This document shows, in pieces, positions 1 to 9,318 of a stretch of DNA of 64,000 bases (the first letter of the stretch is position 1; every line of letters begins with the position of its first letter). The stretch comes from Mucilaginibacter arboris. Lineage in GTDB: Bacteria; Bacteroidota; Bacteroidia; Sphingobacteriales; Sphingobacteriaceae. The notes beneath the pieces were generated by a model, which saw only the letters and a program-made list of their open reading frames with translations, had not been told where the DNA came from and searched no databases. Position numbers and translations under genes: made by a program. The DNA is taken from NCBI RefSeq assembly GCF_009754915.1, contig NZ_WPIK01000006.1:1-64000 (forward strand), read 5' to 3'.

Positions 1-2
1 AA

Positions 3-224
3 CAGATGCAAAAAATGTGGGCAGAAAGAGGGCTGTTTATTTTCTTTTTGCCTCCCTACAGCCCACATTTAAACATTATAGAAAGACTATGGAAAGAAAT
101 AAAAGCAAGATGGTTAAGGCCTGAAGATTACCTGAATGAACAGCAATTGTTTTATTCTACAAATCTCCTACTGGCTGCAATAGGAAAAAACCTGAAAATT
201 AACTTCTCAAAACAGCAAAATTAA
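3..224 (+). CDS. IS630-type transposase, C-terminal fragment (cut by window edge)
   Basis: The frame is open to the left window edge, so only the last 73 or so residues are visible. The segment LPPYSPHLNIIERLWKEIK is the hallmark of the C-terminal part of DDE transposases of the IS630/Tc1-mariner type: P-Y-S-P-x-L-N followed by the catalytic Glu of I-E-R-L-W. The tail after it is short and ends at TAA. Whether the element is intact cannot be judged because its left part lies outside. I could not identify a terminal inverted repeat in the following 200 bases. It marks the left end of an AT-rich accessory patch that also holds a broken gene. Confidence 0.85.
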   Translation, partial: QMQKMWAERGLFIFFLPPYSPHLNIIERLWKEIKARWLRPEDYLNEQQLFYSTNLLLAAIGKNLKINFSKQQN

Positions 225-1230
225 TTAAACATATTTTTGACAACATACTTAGATAAAACAATATTTCATTATTTACAGTAGTTTAAAAAAGTTGATAATG
301 TATTCATATTCCTTACTAGTTTTCCTCAGTAATGATTTTTTTTAATAATATATTAATAATATAACAGTAGTAAATGAAGAACGTATAAAAAAAGCAATTT
401 AGGATGACTTACGTACACTTACAAGACAATAAGATTAAATGAAAAAATTAATAATATTTATACTGTTGCTTTCATGTTTAAATTTAAGAGCACAAAGGCA
501 CAACTTAATTCTTGAACAAACATTTGATAATGATATAGGTATCTGGTTTGAAAACAATATGATCCAACCCTATTCAGCTACTGTTTCGAACTTTACACAA
601 AGAGCCGGAGGCAAATCCTTACAAGTTGATTTAAGAAAATTTGATGGTTATAGGGCGGAATTTGGTACAGACCCCAAAAAATCCTTACCGGAACAATGGG
701 CAGGATTTTCAATTTTTTTACCAAATGCTTTTGCAAAAGATTTCTCTGAAGAGGGCATTATGCAATTTCAAGCTTATCCTGACTTTAATTTAGGTGAAGA
801 TTGGAGAAGTCCACCACTGTTATTAGGTATTCTTAACGATCATTATATTCTTGATATGAGAACGGATAGTAACGCCGTTACAGTACAAGGTAATTTTGCT
901 TTTGAAAGGATAGATTTAGGGTTAGTAACAAAAAATACCTGGACTGATTTTATATTTCATATTAAATGGGCTTATAATAACACCGGTATATTAGAATTAT
1001 GGAAGAATGGTAAACTTGTGTATAGCAGGTTAAATAAGCCAAATAGTTATAATGATAAATTGTATCCTTACTTTAAATGTGGTATTTATAAATGGGATTG
1101 GGAGGGTCCAAGTAATTCTGTTACTACAGAAAGACTACTTTACATAGATGAAGTCAGAATAGGTAATGAAAAAGCTACCTACTGTGATGTTTTTCCCGGA
1201 ACGCTAACTAAGCCTTATATTACAGGTTCT

Positions 1231-1689
1231 ATAAAAAGAGAACAGTGGGACAACGTAGGCGGTACAAGCATATCAGACATTCCGCTTACAATAACACCCT
1301 CTTCAACCAGTCAGTTAACTTCTTTTGAAGGACCATTAAACATAGCAGATAATTACGGTTCACGAATTCAGGGTTATATCTGCCCGCCTCAACCCGGCAA
1401 CTATACTTTCTGGCTTGCAACAGATGATGCAGGTGAGCTATGGCTTTCAACTGATAGTACCACAGCTAATAAAGTTCGGATTGCAAATGTTGATGGCTGG
1501 ACTAATTATCGGGAATGGGGTAAATATTCTTCACAAAAATCTGCTGCAATTACCCTACAGGCAGGAAAAAAATATTACATAGAAGCCTTGCAAAAAGAAG
1601 GGGGCGGCGGCGATAACCTTTCGGTACAATGGCAACTACCCGACGCAAGTATGGAAACACCGATTGCAGGAAGCCATCTTTCGCCTTAT
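1231..1689 (+). repeat. PA14-encoding direct repeat, copy 1
   Basis: This 459-base unit encodes the first PA14 domain (REQWDNVGG to IAGSHLSPY). It matches copy 2 at 1981-2439 with the same length and high base identity, suggesting a fairly recent internal duplication. Confidence 0.85.
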
Positions 1690-1980
1690 GTAGATACAAC
1701 TGCTTTAATAAATCAGACGATTACTTTTGCAGCGCTTCCTTCTAAAACGACCTCTGATACGCCTTTTACATTAAGCGCTACTGCTTCATCCGGCCTTGCC
1801 GTGAGTTTTAGTGTTATTTCTGGTCCGGCTACCATTTCCGACAGTACTGTTACGCTTACCGGTGAGGGTAGTGTAATTGTAGAAGCTTCACAAGCGGGGA
1901 ATTCTGTTTACAATGCTGCTACAGGCGTTATACAAAGCTTTACGGTTTCAAGTGCTGCTACCTGTTCGGCAACTGGTACC

Positions 1981-2439
1981 ATTTTACGGGAAGAATGGGA
2001 TAATGTAGGCGGAACAAGCATATCAGATATCCCGCTTACAACAACACCTTCTTCAACCAGTCAGTTAACTTCTTTTGAAGGGTCATTAAACATAGCAGAT
2101 AATTATGCTTCAAGAGTTCGGGGATAAATTTGTCCTCTTCAAACCGGAAGTTATACTTTCTGGCTTGCAACCGATGATGCTGGCGAACTTTGGCTTTCTA
2201 CCGATGACCAGCCTGTTAATAAAATCAGGATTGCCAATGTTGACGGCTGGACAAATTACCGGGAATGGGGTAAATATCCTTCACAAAAATCAATTTCAAT
2301 TACGTTACAGGCAGGAAAGAAATATTATGTAGAGGCCTTACAAAAAGAAGGCGGCGGCGGCGATAACCTTTCCGTACAATGGCAACTACCGGATGGAACG
2401 ATGGAAACGCCGATAGCAGGGAGCCATTTAGCGCCTTAT
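1981..2439 (+). repeat. PA14-encoding direct repeat, copy 2 (carries the nonsense codon)
   Basis: This is the second 459-base PA14 unit, colinear with copy 1. The codon at 2125-2127 is TAA here and TAT in copy 1; the rest of the frame is intact. Confidence 0.85.
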
Positions 2440-2781
2440 ATTTCTCAACAACTCAGCACATCTTCTCTTGCTGCCAGTATGATTGGAAGTACAATAACAT
2501 TAAATGATCCTGCAACAGTGAAAGCAGGGTTGTACATTTATCCTAATCCTGTTTCCAACCAAACAAATGTAGAATTTACATTAACCGAAGCAGGGCAAAC
2601 GGACATTGCATTAATTAACACAAAAGGCCAATTTATTAGTAAACTATTTACCGGACCAACCGAAGCAAACGTTAAAAAGAGTTTTATATTAAATGCAGAA
2701 ACTTTAAAGAACGGTGTTTATATTATCAATTTAATAAGTGGTAAAAATAGTTTTACTAAGAAAATTGTTGTAGTAAAATAG

Positions 2782-3342
2782 TAAAGATAGCAGCAGTTCT
2801 TGCAATGCATAACCATCAAATAAATCAGTAAGTTTTTTGATTAAGATTTTATTGTTATTAATTTCCTATAGAAACGATACTGTTTTTAATGGCATAAAAC
2901 GAAGTATCAAAAGCCATCTTCCCTCCAACAATCAAGTAACTTTCTATAAGGCTAACTTTTAAAACACCAGCTACGTAAAATTTATTATAAAGAGTTTATA
3001 TTGGGTTGAACCTAATCAATCTTCAACCAACATACTTATTTTAATAACTTAATGGAATTAAGCCCGGTGCCCAAAAAATGAGAAATCGCAATTTGCTGCT
3101 CAGCCTTATTTATTTAATGTGCCCGAAGCTAAAAAGGAAGTAATCAATACAGATCCTAAAACTTGTTTACGCATTTCCCTAACATGGTTTGTACAACAAA
3201 GGCTATCCGGAAAAGTACAACAGCAAGAACGGGATTTTGTGGAAAAGCAATTATGCCGAATAGGTTAGTTCCGCTTGTGTTGCAGCAACTACAATGGTTC
3301 TTTTATCGATTATAAATTAATATTGCAGGTAAAATAGAATCC
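2782..3342. other. AT-rich stretch with decayed coding remnant
   Basis: No intact gene is seen. Around 3090-3310 the plus strand keeps protein-like stretches in shifting frames: AQPYLFNVPEAKKEVINTDP in one frame, then HGLYNKGYPEKYNSKNG and ILWKSNYAE in another, ended by TAG, then VSSACVAATTMVLLSIIN. This looks like a gene remnant with at least one frameshift and stops. I cannot name the family. Confidence 0.45.
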
Positions 3343-3648
3343 TTATTGCGCAGAAAGCCATTTTTCCACCGTATCAATTTGCAGTCCAATTTCAGCAATC
3401 TGGAAGTCGTGCAGCCATTGGTCTTTCTGGCAAACCCAGCCTGTTAGCTGCCTGCAAAGTGTTATATTAATCAGCACATTTCGTCCTATAAAATTGTATA
3501 TTTCATGGTTTTCTGTTATTACAGTACCATAAACGCGGCCAAGTGTAGGGCTGGTAAAATATGCTTCCATTTGCTTTTTTAAAACAAGCAGTACATATTT
3601 AATACCAGCTTTGCTATTGCCTTTAACAATTTGGTTTTTGCAGATCAA
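3343..3648 (-). CDS. Hypothetical protein, possibly a fragment
   Basis: The 101-codon frame begins at a TTG just after a stop; the first ATG would give only about 75 residues (MEAYFTSPTLGRVYGT...). The C-terminal half (IYNFIGRNVLINITLC, WLHDFQIAEIGLQIDTVEKW) looks like a real folded protein but I do not recognise the family. Lack of a good start and the neighbouring decayed DNA suggest a 5'-truncated remnant. Confidence 0.35.
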   Translation of the reverse strand: MICKNQIVKGNSKAGIKYVLLVLKKQMEAYFTSPTLGRVYGTVITENHEIYNFIGRNVLINITLCRQLTGWVCQKDQWLHDFQIAEIGLQIDTVEKWLSAQ

Positions 3649-3811
3649 AGCTAATTGTTAGGCGCTAAATGCTTCTTTGACACTTTAGTTTTACAAGCTT
3701 CCCGCGTAAAAAATTCTTTTTTTAAACGGATGAGGAAATTTTGATGCAGGGCTTTCTACAATTTGGGGAACGGCAATCCACAGTTCTTATTTTAAAATCG
3801 TTGCTGCACCC

Positions 3812-3873
3812 ATACCTCAAATGCTTCTTTTAGCAAGCAAATTTTTAGGTGCTAAAAGAAGCATTTGAGGTAT
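3812..3873. repeat. Perfect 24-bp inverted repeat built on a pair of the dispersed 14-mer
   Basis: Arms 3812-3835 and 3850-3873 are exact reverse complements with a 14-base loop. Each arm contains the core ATGCTTCTTTTA / TAAAAGAAGCAT (3821-3832 and 3853-3864). It lies just downstream of the GH13 lipoprotein gene and may act as its terminator, although no clear U-tract follows. Confidence 0.9.
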
Positions 3874-3942
3874 CAGCTTGTAATAAGCTAAACTGTGTTT
3901 AGGTGATCAGGATTGAAACCCTTTTAAATACCTTGATTAAAC

Positions 3943-5832
3943 CTACTGCTTTAAAGCACTATTGCTGTAAACATGGTATTCTCCCGGGGCCAAAACCATG
4001 GAATATGGAAGCGAAGTTACACTAATGCTCTTGCCGCTGATGTTATCGTACCAGGTGCCAACAGCCGGAAAACTAATGTTGCCGGTTTGTGCAACCACAT
4101 CAAAATTACCAACTACTTCTACATGAACGCCATCCGTACCGTTTAGCTGAACTGTTTTAATAGCATTGGCCAGATCGTACTTAAAATTTGTGGTGGTAAA
4201 AACAGCATTCTTAGTTTTCATTTTAATCATCATGGCATAAACATCATGTAAATGTTTTCTGTTCGCATCGTTCAGGTAATCCCAGTGAATTGGTTTTTCC
4301 CCTGTCCTGCCATTTTGATCAATGCTGATATCATATCCTAATTCACCAAACTGCCATAACATTTTTGGCCTCGGGGCCGAAAATAAAAATGCTGCCGCCA
4401 TCTCTTCCCGTGCTAAACCTGTTGCCAACGTTTTAACATTATAACTTCCGGAACTGTTACCGTAAGATCCGTTCTTAAACTGCAAGCGTTCCTCGTCATG
4501 GCTTTCAAAATAACCCATGGCGTTGTCGTTAGCAAAACCATGCTGATCGTAAAATATCCATTGAAAATTCCAATCGGTATTATAACCCATTGTGGCCTGG
4601 TTGGCATTGTAGTTTGCATTGGCCCAGGGCATCATTCCCTGGGCAGCTAATTCTGCTTCTTCCTGGTTAACCGCAAAATGTTCCAGGACCACATAAACAC
4701 CGGGATCGAGGCTTTTCATATAACTGTTATAGGTTTTCCACAAGGCAACCCGGCTTGCATCATAAGCAGACCAGGCAGCATCGGTTGTAGAATTAGTTTG
4801 GGTAAACCCTTTGGATTGATCAAAACGGAAACCATCAATATGATATTCCTGTATCCAATACTTCATCACATTTTTAGTATAATACTGCGTTGCCGCACTC
4901 TGATGGTTTAACTGATAGCCAACCGCATAAGGGTGCATGTTCTGTGCATCAAACCAGGGGTTACTTACCGAAGGCGAACCGGAAGATGTAGCATACATTT
5001 GCACCATTGGCGATGAACCAAACTGATCTTCCAAAACAATATCCTGTATTACAGCAATGCCTTTTGCATGGCAGGCATCAACAAAAGCTTTGTATGCGTT
5101 TTTAGTGCCATAATATTTATCCAAGGCAAAACCAAAATTGGTATTGTAGCCCCAGGAAGAATTGCCTTCAAACTCGTTTACCGGCATCAGTTCTATGGCA
5201 TTCACACCCAGGTTTGCCAGGTAAGTAAGCGAATCTTTTACGGTTTGATAGTTATGCGCAGCAACAAAATCACGAACATGCAACTCATAAACTACCAGGT
5301 TTTTAGGATCCGGACGGGTAAAAGAAGTATTTTGCCAGGTGTATGAAGGCTGTGCATAAAACATGGTACTTACTATTCCGGTTGTTGCACCTGCTGGATA
5401 AGCTTTTAAGTTAGGATAAGTATCTGCTGTGATGTATTTATCGTTGTCTGGGTCCAAAACTTTTTCGGTATAAGGATCGGCAACTTTTATAGAATTATCA
5501 ATAAAATACTGGTAAGCATATTCTTTTGCCGGGTCCAGGTTATTAATCTGGACCCACCAGCGGTTGCCATCCGTGGTTTTAACCATGGCCGTTGGCTGCC
5601 AGTTATTAAACTCGCCAATAACACTTACCGAAGTTTTACCAGGTGCATATAAATTAAAAATAGCTGATTTACCTGAGTTGATAAAAGTAACGCCATCGCC
5701 TGCTGCAGAAGGGATTCCGGTGGAAATGGTTGTAGCTGGAGCGGAAACTTCTCTTGCAGCCGAATTTTTCTTACAGGCCACATTCAGGAAAAGCAAAAAA
5801 CTGATTAGCGTCAGGCTAAAGTTTTTGTTCAT
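3943..5832 (-). CDS. GH13 alpha-amylase-family lipoprotein (SusG-like position)
   Basis: 629 aa. The N-terminus is a lipoprotein signal (LLFLNVAC, then KKN), so the enzyme is probably anchored to the outer membrane. A CBM48/isoamylase-N domain (SVIGEFNNWQPTAM, about residues 55-125) precedes a GH13 barrel. Conserved region II GFRFDQSKG carries the nucleophile Asp, region III VVLEHF the acid/base Glu, and region IV FESHDEE the transition-state Asp, so the catalytic triad is present. Region I reads QDIVLEDQFG instead of the usual D-x-V-x-N-H, so the Asn-His pair is replaced by Glu-Asp, which is unusual. It is the last gene of the starch locus, 119 bases after the GH31 gene, and probably starts cutting starch at the cell surface. 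Confidence 0.88.
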   Translation of the reverse strand: MNKNFSLTLISFLLFLNVACKKNSAAREVSAPATTISTGIPSAAGDGVTFINSGKSAIFNLYAPGKTSVSVIGEFNNWQPTAMVKTTDGNRWWVQINNLDPAKEYAYQYFIDNSIKVADPYTEKVLDPDNDKYITADTYPNLKAYPAGATTGIVSTMFYAQPSYTWQNTSFTRPDPKNLVVYELHVRDFVAAHNYQTVKDSLTYLANLGVNAIELMPVNEFEGNSSWGYNTNFGFALDKYYGTKNAYKAFVDACHAKGIAVIQDIVLEDQFGSSPMVQMYATSSGSPSVSNPWFDAQNMHPYAVGYQLNHQSAATQYYTKNVMKYWIQEYHIDGFRFDQSKGFTQTNSTTDAAWSAYDASRVALWKTYNSYMKSLDPGVYVVLEHFAVNQEEAELAAQGMMPWANANYNANQATMGYNTDWNFQWIFYDQHGFANDNAMGYFESHDEERLQFKNGSYGNSSGSYNVKTLATGLAREEMAAAFLFSAPRPKMLWQFGELGYDISIDQNGRTGEKPIHWDYLNDANRKHLHDVYAMMIKMKTKNAVFTTTNFKYDLANAIKTVQLNGTDGVHVEVVGNFDVVAQTGNISFPAVGTWYDNISGKSISVTSLPYSMVLAPGEYHVYSNSALKQ

Positions 5833-5902
5833 GATACCATGTAGTTTAATGTTTAAAAACCGGTTATTTGTTTGCTATACTTGTGCTTACCATTTTTTTA
5901 GT

Positions 5903-5952
5903 GGTAAAAGAAGCATCTGCTTTAGAAGGTTTACCAGGTTGCTTCTTTTGCT
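5903..5952. repeat. Dispersed 14-mer (plus strand) followed by a degenerate inverted copy
   Basis: GGTAAAAGAAGCAT lies at 5903-5916; a weaker inverted copy (GTTGCTTCTTTTGC) lies at 5939-5952, running into the stop of the GH31 gene. The pair sits between two genes of the same operon. Confidence 0.8.
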
Positions 5953-8414
5953 TAAAAACCAATTGTAATCCTGCTGTTGTCGTTTTTAAAGGTGATACTT
6001 TTGCTGTCGTGCCCTTCGGCAACATTTGCAAACCCTTGCGGATCAAAAGTAGAAACCGGTGTTAAAAAAGAAACATATTCACTTTTTAGTTTAGATAATG
6101 AACCGTTAACTTTTAAAGTTGATGTAGCATCAAAACCATGCAATATTACTTTTATGGTATTGAATTTGGATTGGAATTGTCCTTCTGCTTTTTCAAACAC
6201 GATGCTTCTTTTACCAGGTAAAAATTCGATGTTTCTTTTGTAGAAGTTGCCGCTTTCGTTGCCAAAGCTTTCACCGTCATCTTCATAATAAACAAAATGG
6301 TTATTGATGTCGCCTTTGTAAATATGGACTACCAAAGTATCAGTTGGTTTTTGCGCGGTTGTTTGTACCAAGGACTGCATCGGGACAATGCTGCTTTCTT
6401 TTACATAAACCGGCAACTTTTGCAGGGAAAGCTGGATGATCTTTTCCTGATTTCCGTTTTGTACGTTATCAGAATACAGATCGTACCATTTGCCTTTGGG
6501 AAAATATACTTTGCCAAACTCTTTTGTACTCTCGAAAGGCGCAACTAAAAAAGCGCTGCCGAATAAATACTGGTTTTGAAATTGTGTATCGTAAATTTTA
6601 GGGTCGAAAGTATAATCAATGGACAGTGAACGGTTTACCGGATGTCCGTTTTGGGTGGCTTCGTAAAAAGTGGAATACAAATAAGGCAACAGTTTATAAC
6701 GAAGGTTGATGTAGTTCCGGGAAATTTCCATCACTTCTTCACCGAAAGTCCATGGCTCGGAAGATTTGGTATTAACCGCCGTATGGTTTCGGAAATAAGG
6801 ACAAAAAGCACCAATTTGGATCCATCGCGCATATAAAGCAGAAGTTGGGTTTCCGGTAAAACCGCCGATATCCATCCCGGTAAAAGCAACGCCGCTTAAA
6901 CCTAAACTGTTTAACAGCCGAACGCCGGCGATCATGTGGTCATCTTCAGACCGGTTATCACCCGTCCAGATCGCAGTATATCTTTGCAAACCTGCATAGC
7001 CAGAACGGGTCAGAACAAACGGCCTTTTGTTCATGGTATTGCGCGCGCCTTCATAACTTGCCCTTGCCATTTGCAGCGCATAAACATCGCGGGTTTTAAG
7101 GTGGGAAGCAATCCGGCCATCGTAATTAAACAGGATGTTATCGGGCATCTTCTGTCCCCAGGTGGCAATCTCGTTCATATCGTTCCAGATGCCGCTCACG
7201 CCGTCCTGTGCATACTGGTTAATTTCCTTTCCCCACCATGCCCTTCCCTTCGGGTTGGTAAAATCAGGGAAGTTGCACCAGCCCGGCCAAACCTGCCCGG
7301 TGTAGTTCGTGCTGTCGGGATATTTAACAAAGATATTTTCTGCCAGGCCGCGCTCGTAAACGCCGTAGCCTTTTTCCTCTTTTACGCCCGGGTCAACAAT
7401 AACGGTGATCTTAAAGCCCATTTGCTTGAGTTTGTCTGTCATGCCTTTCGGGTCAGGGAAACGCTGTTTGTCCCAGGTAAAAACCTTGTACTTGTCCATG
7501 TAATGGATATCTAAAGTAATACCATCGGCAGGGATTTTCTTTTCGCGAAGTGTTTGTGCAATACGGTAAACTTCTGTTTCCGGGTAATAACTGTAGCGGT
7601 TTTGCTGATAGCCCAGGCTCCACAGCGGCGGCATTTTCATCCGGCCGGTTAACATTGTATAGGAAGAAATTAGGTCAGCAACATTTTTGTGGTAAATGAA
7701 ATAGTAGTTCATCTCTCCGCCCCTCGCCCCAAAAGACGAAAAACGGTTGTTACTGGCGCCGAAGTTGAAGTCGCTCTGGTAAGTGTTATCCAAGAAGATT
7801 CCGTAGGTGAGGTTATCGTGGATGCCGATGTAAAAAGGGATAGTGGAATAAAGCGGGTCCTGGCCTACAGCATAACCAAAGTTATCTGTATTCCAATTAG
7901 TGTAACCGTTTCCTGCCCTGTCCAGCGGGCCGGTTTTCTCACCCAAACCTATAAAACGCTCGTCTTTCTGCATTTTCCGGTAAGCCGTAACCGATTCGTT
8001 TACCCAGGAAGTGTTCAATCCTTTTTCTTCTTCGTTGATGGATTTGCCATCCAGGGTAAAAAAAGATACGCTAAAAGGGGCTTTGCCGATAATGGCTTTA
8101 ACAGAATCTGTTATGATGGTAACCTGCGCCGCGTTCTGCGTGATGTTAACTTTTGTTGTTTGAGGCTGCGCAATAACAGCATAAGAAAAATCTGGCTGCA
8201 GGGCTGCTTTGTCTAATCTTACACGAATAATTGAAGGCGAATAAACCGTTATTTCTGCCTGCGCATACTGGGTTGTTATTTTGATTTGCTGCCCGCTGAT
8301 GTTAACATTGGTAACGTTGCCTGCTGCTTTTACCGTAGGATTCTGGGCAAAAACGGAAAAATTAGAAAATGCCGCTGATAATAGAACAAGAAAAGCTTTT
8401 GGTACAAATTTCAT
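5952..8414 (-). CDS. GH31 alpha-glucosidase, periplasmic
   Basis: The start is set at 8414 because it opens a clean signal peptide (MKFVPKAFLVLLSAAFSNF); the frame is open upstream to 8492 but the extra residues look non-coding. The mature protein has the GH31 N-terminal beta-sandwich, a TIM barrel with the nucleophile motif GIWNDMNEI and the acid/base region WTGDNRSEDDH, and a C-terminal sandwich. Length, about 820 aa, is typical. It would release glucose from maltooligosaccharides imported by SusC/D. It follows the SusE-like gene by 90 bases and precedes the GH13 lipoprotein, so it is part of the same operon. The residues PGKRSIVFEK are encoded by a copy of the dispersed 14-mer. Confidence 0.92.
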   Translation of the reverse strand: MKFVPKAFLVLLSAAFSNFSVFAQNPTVKAAGNVTNVNISGQQIKITTQYAQAEITVYSPSIIRVRLDKAALQPDFSYAVIAQPQTTKVNITQNAAQVTIITDSVKAIIGKAPFSVSFFTLDGKSINEEEKGLNTSWVNESVTAYRKMQKDERFIGLGEKTGPLDRAGNGYTNWNTDNFGYAVGQDPLYSTIPFYIGIHDNLTYGIFLDNTYQSDFNFGASNNRFSSFGARGGEMNYYFIYHKNVADLISSYTMLTGRMKMPPLWSLGYQQNRYSYYPETEVYRIAQTLREKKIPADGITLDIHYMDKYKVFTWDKQRFPDPKGMTDKLKQMGFKITVIVDPGVKEEKGYGVYERGLAENIFVKYPDSTNYTGQVWPGWCNFPDFTNPKGRAWWGKEINQYAQDGVSGIWNDMNEIATWGQKMPDNILFNYDGRIASHLKTRDVYALQMARASYEGARNTMNKRPFVLTRSGYAGLQRYTAIWTGDNRSEDDHMIAGVRLLNSLGLSGVAFTGMDIGGFTGNPTSALYARWIQIGAFCPYFRNHTAVNTKSSEPWTFGEEVMEISRNYINLRYKLLPYLYSTFYEATQNGHPVNRSLSIDYTFDPKIYDTQFQNQYLFGSAFLVAPFESTKEFGKVYFPKGKWYDLYSDNVQNGNQEKIIQLSLQKLPVYVKESSIVPMQSLVQTTAQKPTDTLVVHIYKGDINNHFVYYEDDGESFGNESGNFYKRNIEFLPGKRSIVFEKAEGQFQSKFNTIKVILHGFDATSTLKVNGSLSKLKSEYVSFLTPVSTFDPQGFANVAEGHDSKSITFKNDNSRITIGF
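6202..6215 (-). repeat. Dispersed 14-mer inside the GH31 gene
   Basis: This is an exact copy (minus strand GGTAAAAGAAGCAT) read as G-K-R-S-I in the enzyme's C-terminal domain. Confidence 0.9.
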
Positions 8415-8504
8415 GCAATGCTTATTAAAGAGATAAAATACGAGAGCAATCAGAGAAAGATCACTAAAGAAAGTGACTTTCGCTGATTGCATTTATTGAT
8501 AAGC

Positions 8505-9263
8505 TTATTGCTTTGTTAAAGTGTAGGTTAAGGCATTCATATCTACATGGAGCTTAAAAGTGCCGGCACTCGGGAAAGTTAAATTACCACCAGTAGTGCT
8601 TAAAGTACCGCTGCCGCTACCACTACCGTAGCTAACATTCCATGATTTAGCGGGTGTAATTTTAAAGCCAAAATCTGTTGTAGTAGCCGGAACAACAACA
8701 GTACCGTCATAAATGCCATTGCTTGATGGCGAAGCGAGACTTGGTACAGTGGCCGAGGTTGGGTCCCATCCCTGATAACCGCCTGGCACGTAAACATAAG
8801 AAGTTAAAGAATAAGGCGTAACGGTTAAGGTAACCGCATTAGAATAAACCGGTGTTTCGTTAGCTGCAATAACAGATTTAGTACGTACCTGTATCTGTGA
8901 GGAAGTGCCCGTAGGTAAACCTAAATTTAACAGAACCGTATTTAATGCGCCAACCGTTACTGCTGTTGAAGGTGTTGTTGCTGATATTTCGCGTGCAGAA
9001 GCAAAATTATTACCTGCTTTATCCATTTGTAGTGTATAGGTAATACCTGCCTGATAACCAGTAACCGGCGTAGCAGCGAAGCTGAAAGTAACTGCCGTAT
9101 TGGATGAGGTGGCCAGAGACAATGCCGGGGTTGTTGTTGATGCTGTAAGCGTACCGGCAGTACCAATAGCTGCAACTATCTTTGTTTCATCTTTTTTGCA
9201 GGATGAAAACAGCATTAATAGAACACTGCTTAAAGCAAGAAAGGAGATTAATATTTTTTTCAT
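8505..9263 (-). CDS. SusE-like outer-membrane starch-binding lipoprotein
   Basis: 252 aa. A lipoprotein signal (LLMLFSSC, then KKDE) is followed by an Ig-like SusE N-terminal domain (about residues 30-145, TLTASTTTPALSLATSSNTA) and one C-terminal carbohydrate-binding module (YVPGGYQGWDPTSA ... LHVDMNALTYTLTKQ). This is shorter than Bacteroides SusE/SusF, which carry two or three binding modules, so it probably holds one maltooligosaccharide site. It lies 55 bases after SusD in the susCDE order and would help hold starch at the cell surface. Confidence 0.87.
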   Translation of the reverse strand: MKKILISFLALSSVLLMLFSSCKKDETKIVAAIGTAGTLTASTTTPALSLATSSNTAVTFSFAATPVTGYQAGITYTLQMDKAGNNFASAREISATTPSTAVTVGALNTVLLNLGLPTGTSSQIQVRTKSVIAANETPVYSNAVTLTVTPYSLTSYVYVPGGYQGWDPTSATVPSLASPSSNGIYDGTVVVPATTTDFGFKITPAKSWNVSYGSGSGSGTLSTTGGNLTFPSAGTFKLHVDMNALTYTLTKQ

Positions 9264-9318
9264 AACGAGTGTATGCTGAGTAACCTCCGACTTGAATTTA
9301 CAAGCCGGGGGTACAATT

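Larger units (their letters stand above)
439..2781 (+). pseudogene. Secreted polysaccharide-lyase-like protein with two PA14 domains and a T9SS sorting domain, broken by one in-frame stop
   Basis: The first frame (439-2127, 562 aa) starts with a signal peptide (MKKLIIFILLLSCLNLRAQ), followed by a domain of about 230 residues that resembles heparin-lyase-I/PL20-type jelly rolls (GYRAEFG, WAGFSIFLP, IMQFQAYPD), a PA14 domain, an Ig-like linker and the start of a second PA14 domain. It stops at 2125-2127 (TAA). Translation in the same frame continues without another stop to 2781, finishing the second PA14 and then a type IX secretion C-terminal domain (YIYPNPVSN ... GVYIINLISG ... KIVVVK). The first PA14 copy has Tyr (TAT) exactly where the second has TAA, so a single T-to-A change explains the break. 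The truncated product would lack the sorting signal. The lyase assignment is from pattern only; substrate unknown. Confidence 0.8.

Noticed and set aside
6936-7514. Plus-strand open frame of 192 codons
   Set aside because: It is antisense to the conserved GH31 catalytic domain and has no family features.
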